Origin: an uncultured Bacteroidales bacterium
GTDB taxonomy: Bacteria; Bacteroidota; Bacteroidia; Bacteroidales; Bacteroidaceae
Reading direction: 5' to 3'
Length of the DNA: 33,277 nt
NCBI GenBank assembly: GCA_902760315.1
Contig: CACWFV010000026.1
Span: 1-33,277, forward strand
How positions within the stretch are numbered: position 1 is the first letter of the stretch; each line of letters opens with the position of its first letter. Under the pieces are notes generated by a model. The model did no database searches. It saw nothing but the letters and a program-made list of their open reading frames with translations, and was not told the DNA's origin. Both the position numbers and the translations under genes were made by a program. Below are positions 32,231 through 33,277 of the stretch, piece after piece.

Positions 32231-32791
32231 ATGTTAAGGTATTCCCTATTATTTTTTTTACAGGTGTTTACTTTCAGCGCTTTTGCCCAACCAACTATGG
32301 GCGAAGTGCTGAAAAACATGCCTGACTCTTTATTGCCATATCTCTCGCATAATAATCGGTTGGACTGCATTGATTTCTGTGAGGCTAACATGAAAGGCGA
32401 GGTACGTAATGAGTTAGATGGTAAAAGTGTACTTAGCCAACTGACTGCTGACTATGCTTTGTTCCGTCTTAACGAAGCATCCAAGATGGAGTTGTTCTTG
32501 CTGGAAACGGGGAGTCAGTCTGATTCGATTGTCTGTGTCATCCAGACTTATGGAACTGATTTATGTGAAAGTATTATCTCCTTTTACTCTATTGTGTGGC
32601 AACAGTTGCCCGTAGCAAAATATCTTCCGGAGAGTACAAAAGCTTTGGCTGCTCACTATGATGCAGAGCTGAAAGTACTGACTCTTGAAAGTTCTAACTA
32701 CTTGGAGCGCCCTGCTTTAGAGGAACAACATGAGGCTGTAAAAGTGCTAATAAAACTAAAATGGAAAGACGGAACATTTAATAAAATATAA
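32231..32791 (+). CDS. DUF3256 family secreted protein
   Basis: The 186-residue protein has a signal peptide (MLRYSLLFFLQVFTFSAFAQ, cleavage near residue 19) and the DUF3256 pattern: MGEVLKNMPDSLLPYLSHNNRLDCIDF (about residues 23-49), SQLTADYALFRLNEASKMELFLLE, and VCVIQTYGTDLCESIISFYSIVWQQL. The family is nearly confined to Bacteroidales and is periplasmic or exported; its role is unknown. It stands 36 bp after the ligase gene and appears to end the ileS transcription unit. The terminator at 32893-32923 would serve it. Confidence 0.88.
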   Translation: MLRYSLLFFLQVFTFSAFAQPTMGEVLKNMPDSLLPYLSHNNRLDCIDFCEANMKGEVRNELDGKSVLSQLTADYALFRLNEASKMELFLLETGSQSDSIVCVIQTYGTDLCESIISFYSIVWQQLPVAKYLPESTKALAAHYDAELKVLTLESSNYLERPALEEQHEAVKVLIKLKWKDGTFNKI

Positions 32792-32803
32792 ATCATTGAG
32801 TTT

Positions 32804-32830
32804 CTACATTGCAAAATTTGCATATTGTAG
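32804..32830. promoter_or_regulatory. Imperfect dyad overlapping the -33 box of the small-RNA promoter
   Basis: CTACA (32804-32808) and TGTAG (32826-32830) enclose TGCAAA (32810-32815) and TTTGCA (32817-32822). The inner arm contains the -33 TTTG, so a bound repressor would block the promoter. The two half-dyads are centred one base apart. No T-tract follows. Confidence 0.4.
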
Positions 32831-32848
32831 ATAAAAGTTGTATTTTTG
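32817..32848 (+). promoter_or_regulatory. Strong promoter in the intergenic space before rpmA
   Basis: TTTG (32817-32820), exactly 20 bp, then TATTTTTG (32841-32848) is a full match to the Bacteroidota promoter. It points away from the DUF3256 gene toward a terminator about 70 nt downstream, with no ORF between. Confidence 0.75.
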
Positions 32849-32853
32849 CAGTG

Positions 32854-32923
32854 TGTTTTTCATGGTATTAGATTATTAAGGTTAATTAAAAGTTGATTGT
32901 CGTGAGACAATCAATTTTTTTTT
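32854..32923 (+). ncRNA. Candidate small RNA, about 70 nt
   Basis: Transcription from the promoter at 32817-32848 should start around 32853-32855 and end in the T-tract at 32915-32923. The predicted RNA has an A/U-rich 5' half of about 40 nt and the terminator hairpin at its 3' end, the usual build of a trans-acting bacterial sRNA. No ORF with a plausible start lies inside. The 5' boundary is inferred from the promoter only. Confidence 0.45.
32893..32923 (+). terminator. Intrinsic terminator (9-bp stem, GTGA loop, nine Ts)
   Basis: TTGATTGTC (32893-32901) pairs perfectly with GACAATCAA (32906-32914) around a GTGA tetraloop, followed by nine T. It can end both the candidate small RNA and read-through from the DUF3256 gene. 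Confidence 0.9.
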
Positions 32924-32941
32924 GCCTACAACGGAAATAGA

Positions 32942-32970
32942 AAAAGAGAACCTTTGATAGGCTCTCTTTT
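32942..32970 (-). terminator. Intrinsic terminator of rpmA
   Basis: On the minus strand AAAAGAGAGCC (32970-32960) pairs with GGTTCTCTTTT (32952-32942) around a 7-nt loop, with one G-U pair and a U-rich tail. It lies 38 bp after the rpmA stop. The near-symmetric stem could act in both directions. Confidence 0.8.
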
Positions 32971-33007
32971 CTTGTTTGTTTGGAATAAATTATTTGTTTG
33001 TGTTCTC

Positions 33008-33271
33008 TTAGGCCTGAGCTTCAGGAATTACAGAAACATAACTCTTGTCGCGCTTGCCCTTGTGGAACTCAACGGTTCCATCAACCAGTGCGTAAAGAGT
33101 ATCGTCCTTACCCATAGCAACATTGTTACCTGCGTTGTGCTTAGAACCACGCTGACGAACGATGATGTTGCCTGCTACTACCTTCTGACCGCCAAAAATC
33201 TTGATGCCCAGTCGCTGAGCTGCACTCTCGCGGCCGTTCTTAGAACTACCTACACCTTTCTTATGTGCCAT
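33008..33271 (-). CDS. rpmA: 50S ribosomal protein L27
   Basis: The 87-residue protein is full length. [15 protein letters not shown] at the N-terminus is the flexible tail that reaches the peptidyl-transferase centre; no N-terminal extension of the kind cleaved by Prp in Firmicutes is present. [22 protein letters not shown] and [22 protein letters not shown] are the conserved core. The gene is on the minus strand; rplU (L21) would be expected immediately upstream, outside the window. The terminator at 32942-32970 closes the unit. Confidence 0.97.
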   Translation of the reverse strand: MAHKKGVGSSKNGRESAAQRLGIKIFGGQKVVAGNIIVRQRGSKHNAGNNVAMGKDDTLYALVDGTVEFHKGKRDKSYVSVIPEAQA

Positions 33272-33277
33272 AATGTT

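Overview
The window looks like chromosomal DNA of a Bacteroidales bacterium, most likely in the Prevotella/Segatella group. Many start regions carry the Bacteroidota -7 box TAnnTTTG, several with a -33 TTTG 19-21 bp upstream. Shine-Dalgarno sequences are mostly absent. Several encoded families are largely confined to this phylum: DUF3256, DUF4296, DUF5687, a FeoA-FeoB fusion and a class-2 IleRS.

Region 1 (1-12500) is accessory. It holds the 3' end of an inositol-monophosphatase-family gene, a YoeB-type toxin-antitoxin pair between two copies of a 16-bp repeat, and, on the minus strand, a very large LamG-rich exported protein. That protein is split into a 2691-aa part and a 567-aa part by a -1 frame change, and its extreme C-terminus also appears shifted. 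Upstream of it lies a second toxin-antitoxin-like pair (GNAT acetyltransferase plus a 56-aa partner). Next come about 780 bp without a convincing gene, holding two identical 16-bp-arm palindromes and two blocks of 22-bp-period repeats.

Region 2 (12477-19932) holds the ferrous-iron transporter FeoAB on the plus strand. It converges on a minus-strand operon ftsK - lolA-like - DUF5687 membrane protein - rlmH, whose last intergenic gap is filled exactly by six heptamer repeats.

Region 3 (19972-32791) is plus-strand housekeeping. A short operon (DEDDy exonuclease, RlmI-like methyltransferase, TilS) starts from a promoter so close to the ATG that the mRNA should be nearly leaderless. A second promoter at 23190-23221 starts a long run: ileS, a cysteine-free DksA/TraR protein, lspA, a DUF4296 lipoprotein, an overlapping 76-aa gene, a nucleoside-permease-like MFS protein, rsmE, a phenylacetate-CoA-ligase-like gene and a DUF3256 gene. 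Translation fidelity (IleRS, TilS), rRNA modification (RlmH, RlmI, RsmE) and envelope biogenesis (LspA with a lipoprotein next to it, a LolA-like carrier) dominate. The IleRS has the swapped signature motif G-I-H-H instead of HIGH, which predicts strong mupirocin resistance.

Region 4 (32792-33277) is a 216-bp intergenic space with a near-consensus promoter and an intrinsic terminator about 70 nt apart and no ORF between them, so a candidate small RNA gene. It is followed by the terminator and gene of ribosomal protein L27 on the minus strand. I saw no tRNA, rRNA, CRISPR array or intact insertion sequence.
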